Positions 17,958-26,074 of a DNA stretch of 64,000 nt are shown here, in pieces. The first letter of the stretch is position 1. The number at the start of each line of letters is the position of its first letter. Both the position numbers and the translations under genes were made by a program. Origin of the DNA: Burkholderiaceae bacterium (GTDB lineage Bacteria > Pseudomonadota > Gammaproteobacteria > Burkholderiales > Burkholderiaceae_D); NCBI GenBank assembly GCA_031291325.1, contig JARLJG010000063.1, positions 1-64,000 of the forward strand, in the 5' to 3' direction. The notes below the pieces were generated by a model that was given only the letters and a program-made list of their open reading frames with translations, was not told the origin of the DNA and did not search any database.

Positions 17958-20330
17958 ATGAAAAATAGTCCCACCAAATTTACTTTCCCTGCTCTCGGGG
18001 GCTGGATTCTGAGTGCATGTGCGGCTGCGGTGCTCAGCGCTTGCGGCGGATCTGGAACAGCAGACAGCCAATCGACTGCCCAGCAGGTCGCCGCCGCTCC
18101 GGTTGCCAGCGCGACAACCACCGTCCAATTGAGCGGCACGGTCGTGACTGACGCAGCGGCAACGCAGATTGCACAACCCGCATTCCACCTCGCCGCTGCG
18201 CTATTGGAAGAACCGGACGCGATCGACGCCGACGGTAGCTCGGCCTCGGCGCTACGTGGCGCGCACACCCAGGCGGTCGAATTCGAAGGCATGGCCACGC
18301 GCGGCTTGACCGTGCAAGCGCTTGAACAGGCGCGCCTGCAACACGCGCAAGCAAGGCCGATGGCAACCAGCGGCATGGTTGCGACGTACACGCCAGCGCA
18401 AATTCGCGCCGCTTACGGCATGCCGGCGCTGCCGGCGACCGGCAGCGCGCTCACAGCAACGCAGGCTGCGCAGCTTGGCGCAGGGCAGACCATCTACTTG
18501 GTCGACGCCATGTCGGATCCGAACATCGTCGCCGAACTGGCGGCGTTCAATGCAAAGTTCGGACTGCCGACCTGCGCCACGCAAACCATTGCCGTCAATG
18601 CATCGCTGCCACTGGCGGCGGCCACCAGCGGCGCTTCCGCCGCCTGCACCTTCTCCGTCGTCAACAGTACCTCGACCGGAACCATGACCGCGACCGCACC
18701 GGCCTATGACTCCGGCTGGGCCACAGAGATCGCGCTGGACGTCGAATGGTCGCATGCGACCGCGCCGCTGGCGCGCATCATCTTGATCAATACGCCCGAT
18801 GCCAGCACCAGCAGCTTTACCGAGGCGATCAGCCTGGTCAATTCGATGGGTGCGGGCAGCGTGTCGATGAGCTTCGGCGCCCCCGAAGGCAGTTGGACGA
18901 CGCAGGCGAACTCGGTGTTCAGCGGCGCGAACATGAGCTACTTCGCCTCTGCCGGCGACTCCGGCCAATCGGTGCAATGGCCGGCCGTCTCGCCCAGCGT
19001 CGTCGCAGTCGGCGGCACCAGCTTGACCTATAGCGGCTCCGGCGCGCGCTCGGAAACGACTTGGTCGGGTACCGGCGGCGGCATCAGCCAGTACACCGCC
19101 ACACCCAGCTATCAGACCAGCGCCGTGCCGGACATGGGTACGCCGGCGCATCGCAGCGTCTCCGACGTCGCCTTCAACGCCGATCCCAATACCGGGCAGT
19201 ACCTGGCCGTCATCCCCCGAGGCAGTTCGACCGTCAGTTGGGGCAGCGTCGGCGGCACCAGCATGAGCGCGCCGCAATGGGCCGGCATCGTCGCCGTGGC
19301 CAACGCCATCCGCGCGCAATCGTCGAAGGCGGTGCTGGGCGATCCGCACGCCGTATTGTATAGTCAGATATCCACCGTGGCCGGCACCTACGCCGGCGAC
19401 TTTTACGACGTTACCACTGGGTCGGACGGCAACTGCTCGACTTGCACGGCCAAGGTCGGCTACGACCAGGTCACCGGCCTGGGCACACCCAACGTCACCA
19501 GCCTCCTGGGCACGCTGACCGGGGTTACCGTGGCGGCCTCGGCGCCGGTGGTTACCTCCGCCACCATCAGCGGCACGGTCGGCACGGCGCTCACTTTCAC
19601 GGCCTCTGCGGTCGACGCCAATAGCGTCACATTCTCGATGAGCGGCGCGCCTTCCGGCATGACCATCACCAGCGCCGGCGCGGTCACCTGGAACACGCCG
19701 GTTGCCGGCACCTATTCGGTCACCGTCACCGCCAAGGATAGCAAAACCGGATTGAGCGGCTCGGGCGTCTACACCATCGTCATCTCGGCGGCAGCGGCCC
19801 CGAAGGTGGCCTCCGCGAGCATCAGCGGCAAGGTCGGCACGGCGCTGTCGTACACTGTATCGGTTACGGATAGCAACCCGGTCACCTACTCGCTGACTGG
19901 CGCACCGTCCGGCATGACCATCGGCAGCGCCGGCACCGTTACCTGGTCGACGCCAGTGGCCGGCGCCTACTCCGTCACCGTCACGGCCAAAGACAGCAAG
20001 ACCGCGTTGAGCGGCACCGGCATATTGACGATAACAATCGCGGCCGCCAGCACCACCACCGCCGGCCCGGTCATCACCGCGCCGGCCATCACCGGCGTGG
20101 CCGGCAAGGCGCTGACTGGCACGATCAGCATTGCCGACCCCGGCGTGTCGTCCCTGTCGATTTCAATCTCGGGCGTGCCGATGGGAATGATGTTCTCGGC
20201 AAGCGGATTGACCCTCACCGCCAGTTGGGCCAATCCGACGCAAGGCAGCTACAGCATGAAAGTCTCGGTCACCGATTCGGCTGGGCGCAGCGCGCAAACA
20301 ACGGTGCCGATCACGATTACTGCGCATTGA
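17958..20330 (+). CDS. S53 (sedolisin) peptidase lipoprotein with C-terminal Ig-like repeats, c-di-GMP controlled
   Basis: 790 residues from ATG 17958. The leader ends VLSACGGSG, a lipobox. The S53 serine-carboxyl peptidase core has all catalytic residues: E257 and D261 (EIALD), D334 (SAGDSG, oxyanion) and S435 (GGTSMSAPQW). The calcium-site motif DQVTGLGTPNV follows. The C-terminal part carries about three Ig-like (He_PIG-like) repeats; the first two share SGAPSGMTI/TGAPSGMTI, PVAGTYSVTVTAKDSKT-type motifs. The usual large pro-domain looks short. The protein should be surface-anchored and act at acidic pH, perhaps processing adhesins or matrix proteins. The riboswitch links it to biofilm or motility state. 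Confidence 0.88.
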   Translation: MKNSPTKFTFPALGGWILSACAAAVLSACGGSGTADSQSTAQQVAAAPVASATTTVQLSGTVVTDAAATQIAQPAFHLAAALLEEPDAIDADGSSASALRGAHTQAVEFEGMATRGLTVQALEQARLQHAQARPMATSGMVATYTPAQIRAAYGMPALPATGSALTATQAAQLGAGQTIYLVDAMSDPNIVAELAAFNAKFGLPTCATQTIAVNASLPLAAATSGASAACTFSVVNSTSTGTMTATAPAYDSGWATEIALDVEWSHATAPLARIILINTPDASTSSFTEAISLVNSMGAGSVSMSFGAPEGSWTTQANSVFSGANMSYFASAGDSGQSVQWPAVSPSVVAVGGTSLTYSGSGARSETTWSGTGGGISQYTATPSYQTSAVPDMGTPAHRSVSDVAFNADPNTGQYLAVIPRGSSTVSWGSVGGTSMSAPQWAGIVAVANAIRAQSSKAVLGDPHAVLYSQISTVAGTYAGDFYDVTTGSDGNCSTCTAKVGYDQVTGLGTPNVTSLLGTLTGVTVAASAPVVTSATISGTVGTALTFTASAVDANSVTFSMSGAPSGMTITSAGAVTWNTPVAGTYSVTVTAKDSKTGLSGSGVYTIVISAAAAPKVASASISGKVGTALSYTVSVTDSNPVTYSLTGAPSGMTIGSAGTVTWSTPVAGAYSVTVTAKDSKTALSGTGILTITIAAASTTTAGPVITAPAITGVAGKALTGTISIADPGVSSLSISISGVPMGMMFSASGLTLTASWANPTQGSYSMKVSVTDSAGRSAQTTVPITITAH

Positions 20331-20359
20331 AACGCATTGAAACGCATTCAAACCAAGTT

Positions 20360-22426
20360 TCAGAGTTCGCTGAAACTCGTATGGAAATGGCGCCGGAATG
20401 GAACATCGCCCGGCGCTGCCTCATCCAGTTCGCGCGCATAGCGATGGCCGGCATAGACTGCATGCGCGATCAGGCCGGGCGCCAATGCGTCGCCGGCGCA
20501 GCGCACGGTCTGGATGCCGGCAGCCGTCCATTCGGCTTGCCGCGTCATCAGTTCCTGGTACAGCGCATCGTCCGGCAGGCGTGAGGTAATCGTCACCACC
20601 GACGCGCATGCCAACTCGGAAGACTGCCCTGACCAGACGTGCTCGAGACGCACCCCGTCGCCGTAAAATTCCACGATATTTTGCGATACCAGTTGCCGCA
20701 CGCCGATTGCATGCATGCGCCGCTGGATATGCCGATAGTCGAGCGTGTTGCTGCTCCATGAAGCGATCGTATCGTCCGGCGTAACGTAGAACACCGCGCG
20801 CTGCTCGGCGCGCAGCTTGTCGGCGATGGTGCTGGCGTAATAGAAATAATCGTCGTCGAATACCACGACCGGGTCTTGCGGCAGCACGCCGTTCATCACA
20901 TCGTCGGGCGTATACACGTTGCGCCGGTCGAACCCGGCAATACCCATGCCGTTGCTGCGGCCGAAGCCATCGCGCCGCCAATGACAGCCGGTGGCGAGCA
21001 ACACGTGATCGGCGCCGAAATCGAGCACGTCCTGCGCGCCCAAGCGGCTGCCCAGATAGACCTGCACGTTGGCGAGCCGGTTGATCTGCGTCACGCGCCA
21101 GTCGCGCACCCGCCCCCATTCGGCCAGTCCCGGCAGGCGCGCCTCCTTGCCGACGCGCCCGCCCAGTTCGCCGCCGGCTTCCGACAAGTGCACCTCGTAA
21201 CCGCGCTCGCCCAACGCCCGCGCAGCCTCCAGCCCGGTCGGACCGGCGCCGACCACCAGCACCCTGGCAGCCGACTTCTTCGGCGCGATGCGCTCCGGGT
21301 GCCAGTTCTTGCGCCATTCCTCGCCCATGGTCGGATTCTGCGTGCAGCGGATCGGCGTAATCGTGCTGTCGCCCGAGACGCAGATATTGCAGCCGATGCA
21401 TTCGCGGATATCGTCGACGCGTCCTTCTTCGATCTTCTTCGGCAGGAAAGGATCGGCAATCGAAGGCCGCGCCGCGCCGATCATGTCGAGCACCCCGCGC
21501 TTGATCTGCGACACCATCGTATCCGGCGACGTGAAGCGGCCGACGCCGACCACCGGCTTGGTCGTGACTTGTTTGACCCAGTCGATGAACGGTTCCTGCG
21601 CACCCTCGCGCGCAAACCGCGACGGCACCGAGTCGTTATACCAGGCGGCGATATTCACGTCCCACAGATCCGGCAAATCGGCCAGCATATGCACGATTTC
21701 CCTGGCCTCGGTCATGGTCACGCCGCCGTCGCCGAGCAATTCTTCGGTGGCAAAACGCACTACCACGCCGCAGCTGTCGCCCACCGCGTCCTTGGTGTCT
21801 TCGATCACTTCGCGAAACAGCCGCACCCGGTTTTCCAGCGAGCCGCCGTATTCGTCGCTGCGCTGATTGCGTCGCTTCTGCAGGAAATGCATCGCCAGCG
21901 ACAGATCGTGCGCCGCGTACACGTAGATCAAATCGAAGCCGGCGCTCTTGGCGCGCAGCGCGGCATTGCGATGCCAGCGCCGGTATTCGGCGATATCGCG
22001 CTTGCTCATCGCCCGCGCCTGCGACGGGTAGCCGTATTTGCTGGGCTGGTGCGACGGCGCAATCAACACCTCGCGCGAATACAGGTTCGACGCGGTCGGG
22101 CCGTTATGCGTCAGCTCGATACCGGCCAGCGCGCCATGCGCATGCACTTTGTCGCACATCAGGCGCAGCGCCGGAATATCGTGATCGTCCCACAGCCGCG
22201 CTTCCACATAGGGCGAGACATCGCCGGATGGATGGATCTCGCACTCCTCGGTGCAAACCACCGCCCAACCGCCTTCGGCCTTGACTTCGCGCATCGCCGC
22301 ATGCGCTTGCGGCATCGCGTGGCCCATGCCATTGCAATGCGGGACCTGGAAAAACCGATTCTTGGCGGTGACCGGGCCGATTTTGACCGGCTCAAACAGA
22401 ATGTCGTAACGGGGATCGCGGGGCAT
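20360..22426 (-). CDS. Trimethylamine-dehydrogenase-like FMN/4Fe-4S oxidoreductase
   Basis: 688 residues. The N-terminal TIM barrel starts ILFEPVKIGPVTAKNRFFQVPHC; C31 matches the cysteine that covalently binds FMN in trimethylamine dehydrogenase. The active-site motifs YVYAAHD and AAWYNDSVPSRF keep the Tyr/His and the Trp/Asp of that enzyme. CIGCNICVSG plus a later Cys (PIRC) bind a 4Fe-4S cluster, and VLVVGAGPTGLEAARALGERG starts the C-terminal dinucleotide-binding half. The family oxidises tri- or dimethylamine, histamine or related amines, or reduces dienoyl-CoA. No electron-transfer flavoprotein genes are beside it, so the true amine is unknown. A palindromic repeat sits upstream. Confidence 0.85.
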   Translation of the reverse strand: MPRDPRYDILFEPVKIGPVTAKNRFFQVPHCNGMGHAMPQAHAAMREVKAEGGWAVVCTEECEIHPSGDVSPYVEARLWDDHDIPALRLMCDKVHAHGALAGIELTHNGPTASNLYSREVLIAPSHQPSKYGYPSQARAMSKRDIAEYRRWHRNAALRAKSAGFDLIYVYAAHDLSLAMHFLQKRRNQRSDEYGGSLENRVRLFREVIEDTKDAVGDSCGVVVRFATEELLGDGGVTMTEAREIVHMLADLPDLWDVNIAAWYNDSVPSRFAREGAQEPFIDWVKQVTTKPVVGVGRFTSPDTMVSQIKRGVLDMIGAARPSIADPFLPKKIEEGRVDDIRECIGCNICVSGDSTITPIRCTQNPTMGEEWRKNWHPERIAPKKSAARVLVVGAGPTGLEAARALGERGYEVHLSEAGGELGGRVGKEARLPGLAEWGRVRDWRVTQINRLANVQVYLGSRLGAQDVLDFGADHVLLATGCHWRRDGFGRSNGMGIAGFDRRNVYTPDDVMNGVLPQDPVVVFDDDYFYYASTIADKLRAEQRAVFYVTPDDTIASWSSNTLDYRHIQRRMHAIGVRQLVSQNIVEFYGDGVRLEHVWSGQSSELACASVVTITSRLPDDALYQELMTRQAEWTAAGIQTVRCAGDALAPGLIAHAVYAGHRYARELDEAAPGDVPFRRHFHTSFSEL

Positions 22427-22485
22427 GGGTGGCTCTATCTAACTATTAAATTGCGGGCGATTGCGACACGGCAAAGCTCAACTAG

Positions 22486-22590
22486 TAGGGCGACAATAGC
22501 GCAGCGTATTGCGCCGCATGTTGCCGTTGTGTCCAATTGTATCGTGCTACGCTCACATACGGCGCAATGGATAAAGCACATTGCGCCCTA
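22486..22590. repeat. Palindromic dispersed repeat with 36-base arms (MITE-like)
   Basis: The left arm starts TAGGGCGACAATAGC and runs through GTATTGCGCCGCATGT. The right arm starts ACATACGGCGCAATGG and ends ATTGCGCCCTA. The arms are inverted copies with several mismatches around a ~30-base centre. TAGGGCGCAATA-type arms are a known style of small non-autonomous repeat in Proteobacteria. It lies between the flavoprotein gene and a decayed antitoxin gene. Confidence 0.7.
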
Positions 22591-22639
22591 CCTCACTGAA
22601 GCTCGTATAATCTACTCGTCACACAACGGGGGCGAAACT

Positions 22640-22825
22640 ATGAAATGTATCACCCAAAACGGTGAGGCCAAGCTGATTGCGACCGGCGTTCGTTCTGACG
22701 AAGAGCGGCGGCAGAGCCTCGCGCTGCTCACGATATTGGCGCTCGGCAACTGCGAAATCGAGCAAGGACACTACCAACCCGCCAATGAAGTATTTGCGGA
22801 GATGGACTTGGAGGACGGACAATGA
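22640..22825 (+). pseudogene. Phd/YefM-type antitoxin remnant, N-terminus lost
   Basis: The 61-codon frame MKCITQNGEAKLIA... continues DEERRQSLALLTILALGNCE, then IEQGHYQPANEVFAEMD. The second half matches the toxin-binding tail of many Phd/YefM antitoxins (LALLKILALG..QIE.G...PA.DV). The usual 30-40 N-terminal residues that form the DNA-binding core are missing. It may be a fragment, or a re-started short gene. The partner toxin is reduced to nine codons immediately downstream, so the module is probably dead. Confidence 0.68.
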
Positions 22826-22851
22826 GCCTAACCGTTTTCCGCTTCGAGTGA
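22822..22851 (+). pseudogene. Truncated RelE/ParE-type toxin start
   Basis: The antitoxin stop overlaps an ATG (ATGA), the usual arrangement of an antitoxin-toxin pair. The frame reads MSLTVFRFE and then stops. That looks like the first strand of a RelE/ParE toxin and nothing more follows in any frame. The toxin identity is inferred from position only. Confidence 0.45.
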
Positions 22852-22873
22852 CCCTGCACTGAATAACGCATGT

Positions 22874-23518
22874 CTACGTCGCAGGCAATTGCAGCGCCTG
22901 CACCACCGCCGCCATCGCCTCCGCGTTTTCGCCGCCCTGCTGCTGTAACCCCGCTACGACGCCGGCGCGATCCGCTGCCGGGCGGTTCTGGCTGGTCTTC
23001 CACTTGCCGACCAGTTTGTTGATCGGGATTTCGATGCCGACTATCGCACCCAGCATTTTCTCGATATAGGCATCCGGCGCGTCTGCGACTTTCCACGGTG
23101 CTGCTTGCGAGGCTTCGTAGCGGTCGGTCAGCCGCCCCACCAGCGCGCGCAGCCACGCCGCATCCTCGACGATCTTCAGCGGCCCGTAGGCATGCACCAC
23201 CATGTAGTTATAGGTCGGCACCACTTGGCCGCTTTCCTGCTTGCTGGGATACCAGTTCGGCGAGATGTAGGCTTGCGCGCCCTGGAACACGACCAGCGCG
23301 TCGACCTCTTTGGCAAACTCGCGCCACACCGGATTGCTGCGCGCCACATGCGCGCGCAGGGTGCCGTAGGGTGCAGGTTCCGGGTCGATCTCGAATGGAA
23401 TGTGGTTGGCTTCGAGCGCGCCGGCAGACAGCGTCACCAACGTGCCGAGGCCATGCTCGCCGATCAGGCGATGCAAGACTTCGGTGCGGGATTCTTCAAA
23501 ATGCGCGGGCAGATACAT
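22874..23518 (-). CDS. PaiB-type FMN-binding protein
   Basis: 214 residues from ATG 23518 (MYLPAHFEE), with GGGAG upstream. The sequence is a typical PaiB: MYLPAHFEESRTEVLHRLI at the start, AYISPNWYPSK, VPTYNYMVVHAYG and GIEIPINKLVGKWK. The family has an FMN-binding split-barrel fold. It is named after Bacillus PaiB, a putative negative regulator of sporulation and degradative-enzyme genes, but in Proteobacteria it is probably an FMN enzyme of unknown role. It is the last gene of the dnaX-ybaB-recR-CoA transferase run on this strand. Confidence 0.88.
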   Translation of the reverse strand: MYLPAHFEESRTEVLHRLIGEHGLGTLVTLSAGALEANHIPFEIDPEPAPYGTLRAHVARSNPVWREFAKEVDALVVFQGAQAYISPNWYPSKQESGQVVPTYNYMVVHAYGPLKIVEDAAWLRALVGRLTDRYEASQAAPWKVADAPDAYIEKMLGAIVGIEIPINKLVGKWKTSQNRPAADRAGVVAGLQQQGGENAEAMAAVVQALQLPAT

Positions 23519-23567
23519 GTTCCAAACTCCCAAATAGTCAGGAAAAATTTTTAACGCAAGCGCTCGC

Positions 23568-24818
23568 TCAAATCACCTTGTCCTCGCGCAGGCGGTCAAT
23601 TTCGTCTTGCGTATAACCAAGCGCTTTCAGCACTTCTTCGTTATGCTCGCCCAGCGCCGGCCCCAGCCACTTCGTCATGCCGGGCGTAGCCGACATTTTC
23701 GGCGTAATCGCCGGCAGCTTGATCGGCGTGCCGTCCTTGAATGCATGCTGCTCGAACATCTGCCGCGCGATGAATTGCGGATCGCTCATCATGTCGCGCA
23801 CCGAGTAGATCTTGCCGACCGGGACATCGGCAGCCTTGAGGATAGCCAGCGCCTGGTCGATGGTTTGCGTGTCGCACCACGCCTGGATTGCGCCGTCGAT
23901 TTCCGCCGTGCGCGGCACCCGGCCATCGTTGCGCGCCAGTTGCGCATCGTTGGCCATATCCTGCCGCCCTATCGCTATCATCAAGCGTTTGAAAATGGCG
24001 TCGCCATTGCCGGCGATGACGATGTTTTCGCCATCGCCGGTGGTGTAGGTATTCGATGGCACGATGCCCGGCAGCGCGCCGCCGGTGCGCTCGCGCACCA
24101 CGCCGGCGTGATCGTATTCCGGCACCAGCGATTCCATCAGGTTGAACACCGACTCGTACAAGGCGACATCGACCATCTGGCCCTGCCCGGCCACGCATTC
24201 TGCGCCGGACTTGCCGTTCCAGCGGCCGCCGCTCGCATCGCGGTGGCGCAAAGCCATCATCGCGCCGATCACGCCGTGCAGTGCAGCGACAGAATCGCCG
24301 ATGGAAATGCCGACCCGCACCGGCGGACGATCCGCATGCCCGGACACGTAGCGCAAGCCGCCCATCGATTCGCCGATGGCGCCGAAGCCGGGCAAATCCT
24401 TCATCGGCCCGCTTTGACCGTAACCGGACAGGCGCACCATGATGGTCGCCGGATTTTCCGCTTTCAATTGCGCGTAGCCGAGCGCCCATTTTTCCAGCAC
24501 GCCGGGGCGGTAATTTTCAATGATGATGTCCGCTTCCAACGCCAGGCGGCGTGCGATCTCTTGCCCGCGCGGATCCTTCATGTTCAGCGTCAGGCTTTTC
24601 TTGTTGCGCGCCTGCACCGACCACCACAGCGAGGTGCCGTCCTTCAGCACGCGCCACTGGCGCAACGGATCGCCGCCTTCGGGCGACTCGACCTTGATGA
24701 CATCGGCGCCGAATTCGGCCAGCATGCGCGAACAAAACGGCCCGGCAATCAGCGTGCCGAGTTCCAGCACCTTGATGCCGGCCAGCGGGCCTGCGCCCGC
24801 GTTATCCGTGTTTCCCAT
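23568..24818 (-). CDS. Family III CoA-transferase (CaiB/BaiF)
   Basis: 416 residues. Family motifs include GIKVLELGTLIAGPFCSRML and LAEFGADVIKVESPEGGDP at the start. The aspartate of MVDVALYESVF is the expected nucleophile that forms the acyl-anhydride with CoA donors. The loop after MMALRHRDASGG carries a few extra residues (GRWNGKSGAECV) compared with the usual GRGQ. The family moves CoA between carboxylic acids (formyl, succinyl, carnitine, bile acid types). The substrate cannot be told. It starts 10 bases after the recR stop, so probably rides on the same transcript. Confidence 0.9.
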   Translation of the reverse strand: MGNTDNAGAGPLAGIKVLELGTLIAGPFCSRMLAEFGADVIKVESPEGGDPLRQWRVLKDGTSLWWSVQARNKKSLTLNMKDPRGQEIARRLALEADIIIENYRPGVLEKWALGYAQLKAENPATIMVRLSGYGQSGPMKDLPGFGAIGESMGGLRYVSGHADRPPVRVGISIGDSVAALHGVIGAMMALRHRDASGGRWNGKSGAECVAGQGQMVDVALYESVFNLMESLVPEYDHAGVVRERTGGALPGIVPSNTYTTGDGENIVIAGNGDAIFKRLMIAIGRQDMANDAQLARNDGRVPRTAEIDGAIQAWCDTQTIDQALAILKAADVPVGKIYSVRDMMSDPQFIARQMFEQHAFKDGTPIKLPAITPKMSATPGMTKWLGPALGEHNEEVLKALGYTQDEIDRLREDKVI

Positions 24819-24827
24819 CTTTTCCCT

Positions 24828-25424
24828 CTACGCCGAACGCCGATCCAGCATCGCGCGCGCAATCGTGCCGGCATCGACATATTCCAGTTCGCCGCCGACC
24901 GGCACGCCGCGCGCCAGGCGGCTCACCTTGAGGCCGCGCGCCTTCAAGGTTTCGCTGATGTAGTGCGCGGTCGCTTCGCCTTCGTTGGTGAAATTGGTCG
25001 CCAGCACCACTTCGCCCACCACGCCATCGGTGGCGCGCGCAATCAGCTTTTCCAGATGAATATCCTTCGGGCCGATGCCGTCCAGCGGCGACAAGCGCCC
25101 CATCAGCACGAAGTACAAGCCCTTGTAGGTCATGGTCTGCTCGATCATCAATTGATCGCCCGGCGTTTCCACCACGCACAGCAGCGCGGGGTCGCGCTCG
25201 GCGTCGAGACAAGTCTGGCAGACCGCGTTTTCAGTGAAGGTATTGCACTGCGCGCAATGATGAATCTGCGCCACCGCCTGCGACAACGCGCGCCCCAGCA
25301 TCGCCGCGCCGTCGCGGTCGTGCTGCAACAGGTGGTACGCCATGCGTTGCGCCGACTTCGGCCCGACGCCGGGCAAGCGGCGCAGAGCTTCGGTCAGGAA
25401 TTCGAGGCTGGAGGGCGACTTCAT
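24828..25424 (-). CDS. recR: Recombination mediator RecR
   Basis: 198 residues. The N-terminal helix-hairpin-helix ([19 protein letters not shown]) and the zinc finger C-x2-C...C-x2-C ([16 protein letters not shown]) are intact. The Toprim domain is seen in [13 protein letters not shown] and in [20 protein letters not shown]. RecR works with RecO and RecF to load RecA on gapped DNA. It sits 21 bases after ybaB, and the dnaX-ybaB-recR order is the standard one in Proteobacteria. Confidence 0.96.
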   Translation of the reverse strand: MKSPSSLEFLTEALRRLPGVGPKSAQRMAYHLLQHDRDGAAMLGRALSQAVAQIHHCAQCNTFTENAVCQTCLDAERDPALLCVVETPGDQLMIEQTMTYKGLYFVLMGRLSPLDGIGPKDIHLEKLIARATDGVVGEVVLATNFTNEGEATAHYISETLKARGLKVSRLARGVPVGGELEYVDAGTIARAMLDRRSA

Positions 25425-25445
25425 CGATGTTGCGCTTACGTCCGT

Positions 25446-25772
25446 TTAGAACGGCATCTTGAAGCCCGGCGGCAACGGCAAACCTGCCGTCATGCCAGCC
25501 ATCTTCTCCTGCGACAGCGCTTCCGCCTTGCGTGCAGCGTCGTTGAACGCGGCGGCCACCAGGTCTTCCAGCATGTCCTTGTCCTCGGCCAGCAGGGACG
25601 GGTCGATGGTGACGCGCTTGACGTCGTTCTTGCAAGTCATCGTCACCTTGACCAGGCCGGCGCCGGACACGCCTTCGACCTCGATGGTCGCCAGTTGATC
25701 CTGCATCTTCTTCATATTGTCTTGCATCGCCTGAGCCTGCTTCATCAGCCCGGCTAATTGGTTCTTCATCAT
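25446..25772 (-). CDS. YbaB/EbfC nucleoid-associated protein
   Basis: 108 residues. It starts [20 protein letters not shown], the amphipathic helix of the family. The middle strand [21 protein letters not shown] and the helix [22 protein letters not shown] follow. It is a small dimeric DNA-binding protein, normally encoded between dnaX and recR as here. The ATG has an AGGAGCAACC site upstream. Confidence 0.94.
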   Translation of the reverse strand: MMKNQLAGLMKQAQAMQDNMKKMQDQLATIEVEGVSGAGLVKVTMTCKNDVKRVTIDPSLLAEDKDMLEDLVAAAFNDAARKAEALSQEKMAGMTAGLPLPPGFKMPF

Positions 25773-25915
25773 CGGTTGCTCCTGTTGAGTTGTTGAGTTG
25801 TTGATTTGGTGGAAATCGTCAATGGTTAGCTAAGTACCCCGATCGTCAGTGATCGAGGATTTCAGCGATCAATTTATTGTTTGATGTTACATACGGACGC
25901 TAAAATTGCGCTGCA

Positions 25916-26038
25916 CGAGTCCCCTCCCCATGCAGGGGGAGGGTTAGGGTGGGGGTAGTGCGGTCGAGATACGTGTTGCCGTTATTTAGACGCACTACCC
26001 CCATCCTAGCCTTCCCCCTGCTAGGGGGAAGGGACTTG
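25916..26038. repeat. G/C-tract inverted repeat element (about 120 bp)
   Basis: The left part (ACGAGTCCCCTCCCCATGCAG through GGTGGGGGTAGTGCG) is inverted in the right part (CGCACTACCCCCATCC through AGGGGGAAGGGACTTGT). The arms themselves contain a smaller hairpin around CCCCC-ATGCA/TGCTA-GGGGG. It fills most of the 302-base gap between dnaX and ybaB. The form suggests a non-autonomous dispersed repeat; it may also slow or end transcription between the two genes. Confidence 0.7.
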
Positions 26039-26074
26039 TTCATAGCATCTTCCAACGTCGGTGCGTAGCATCAG

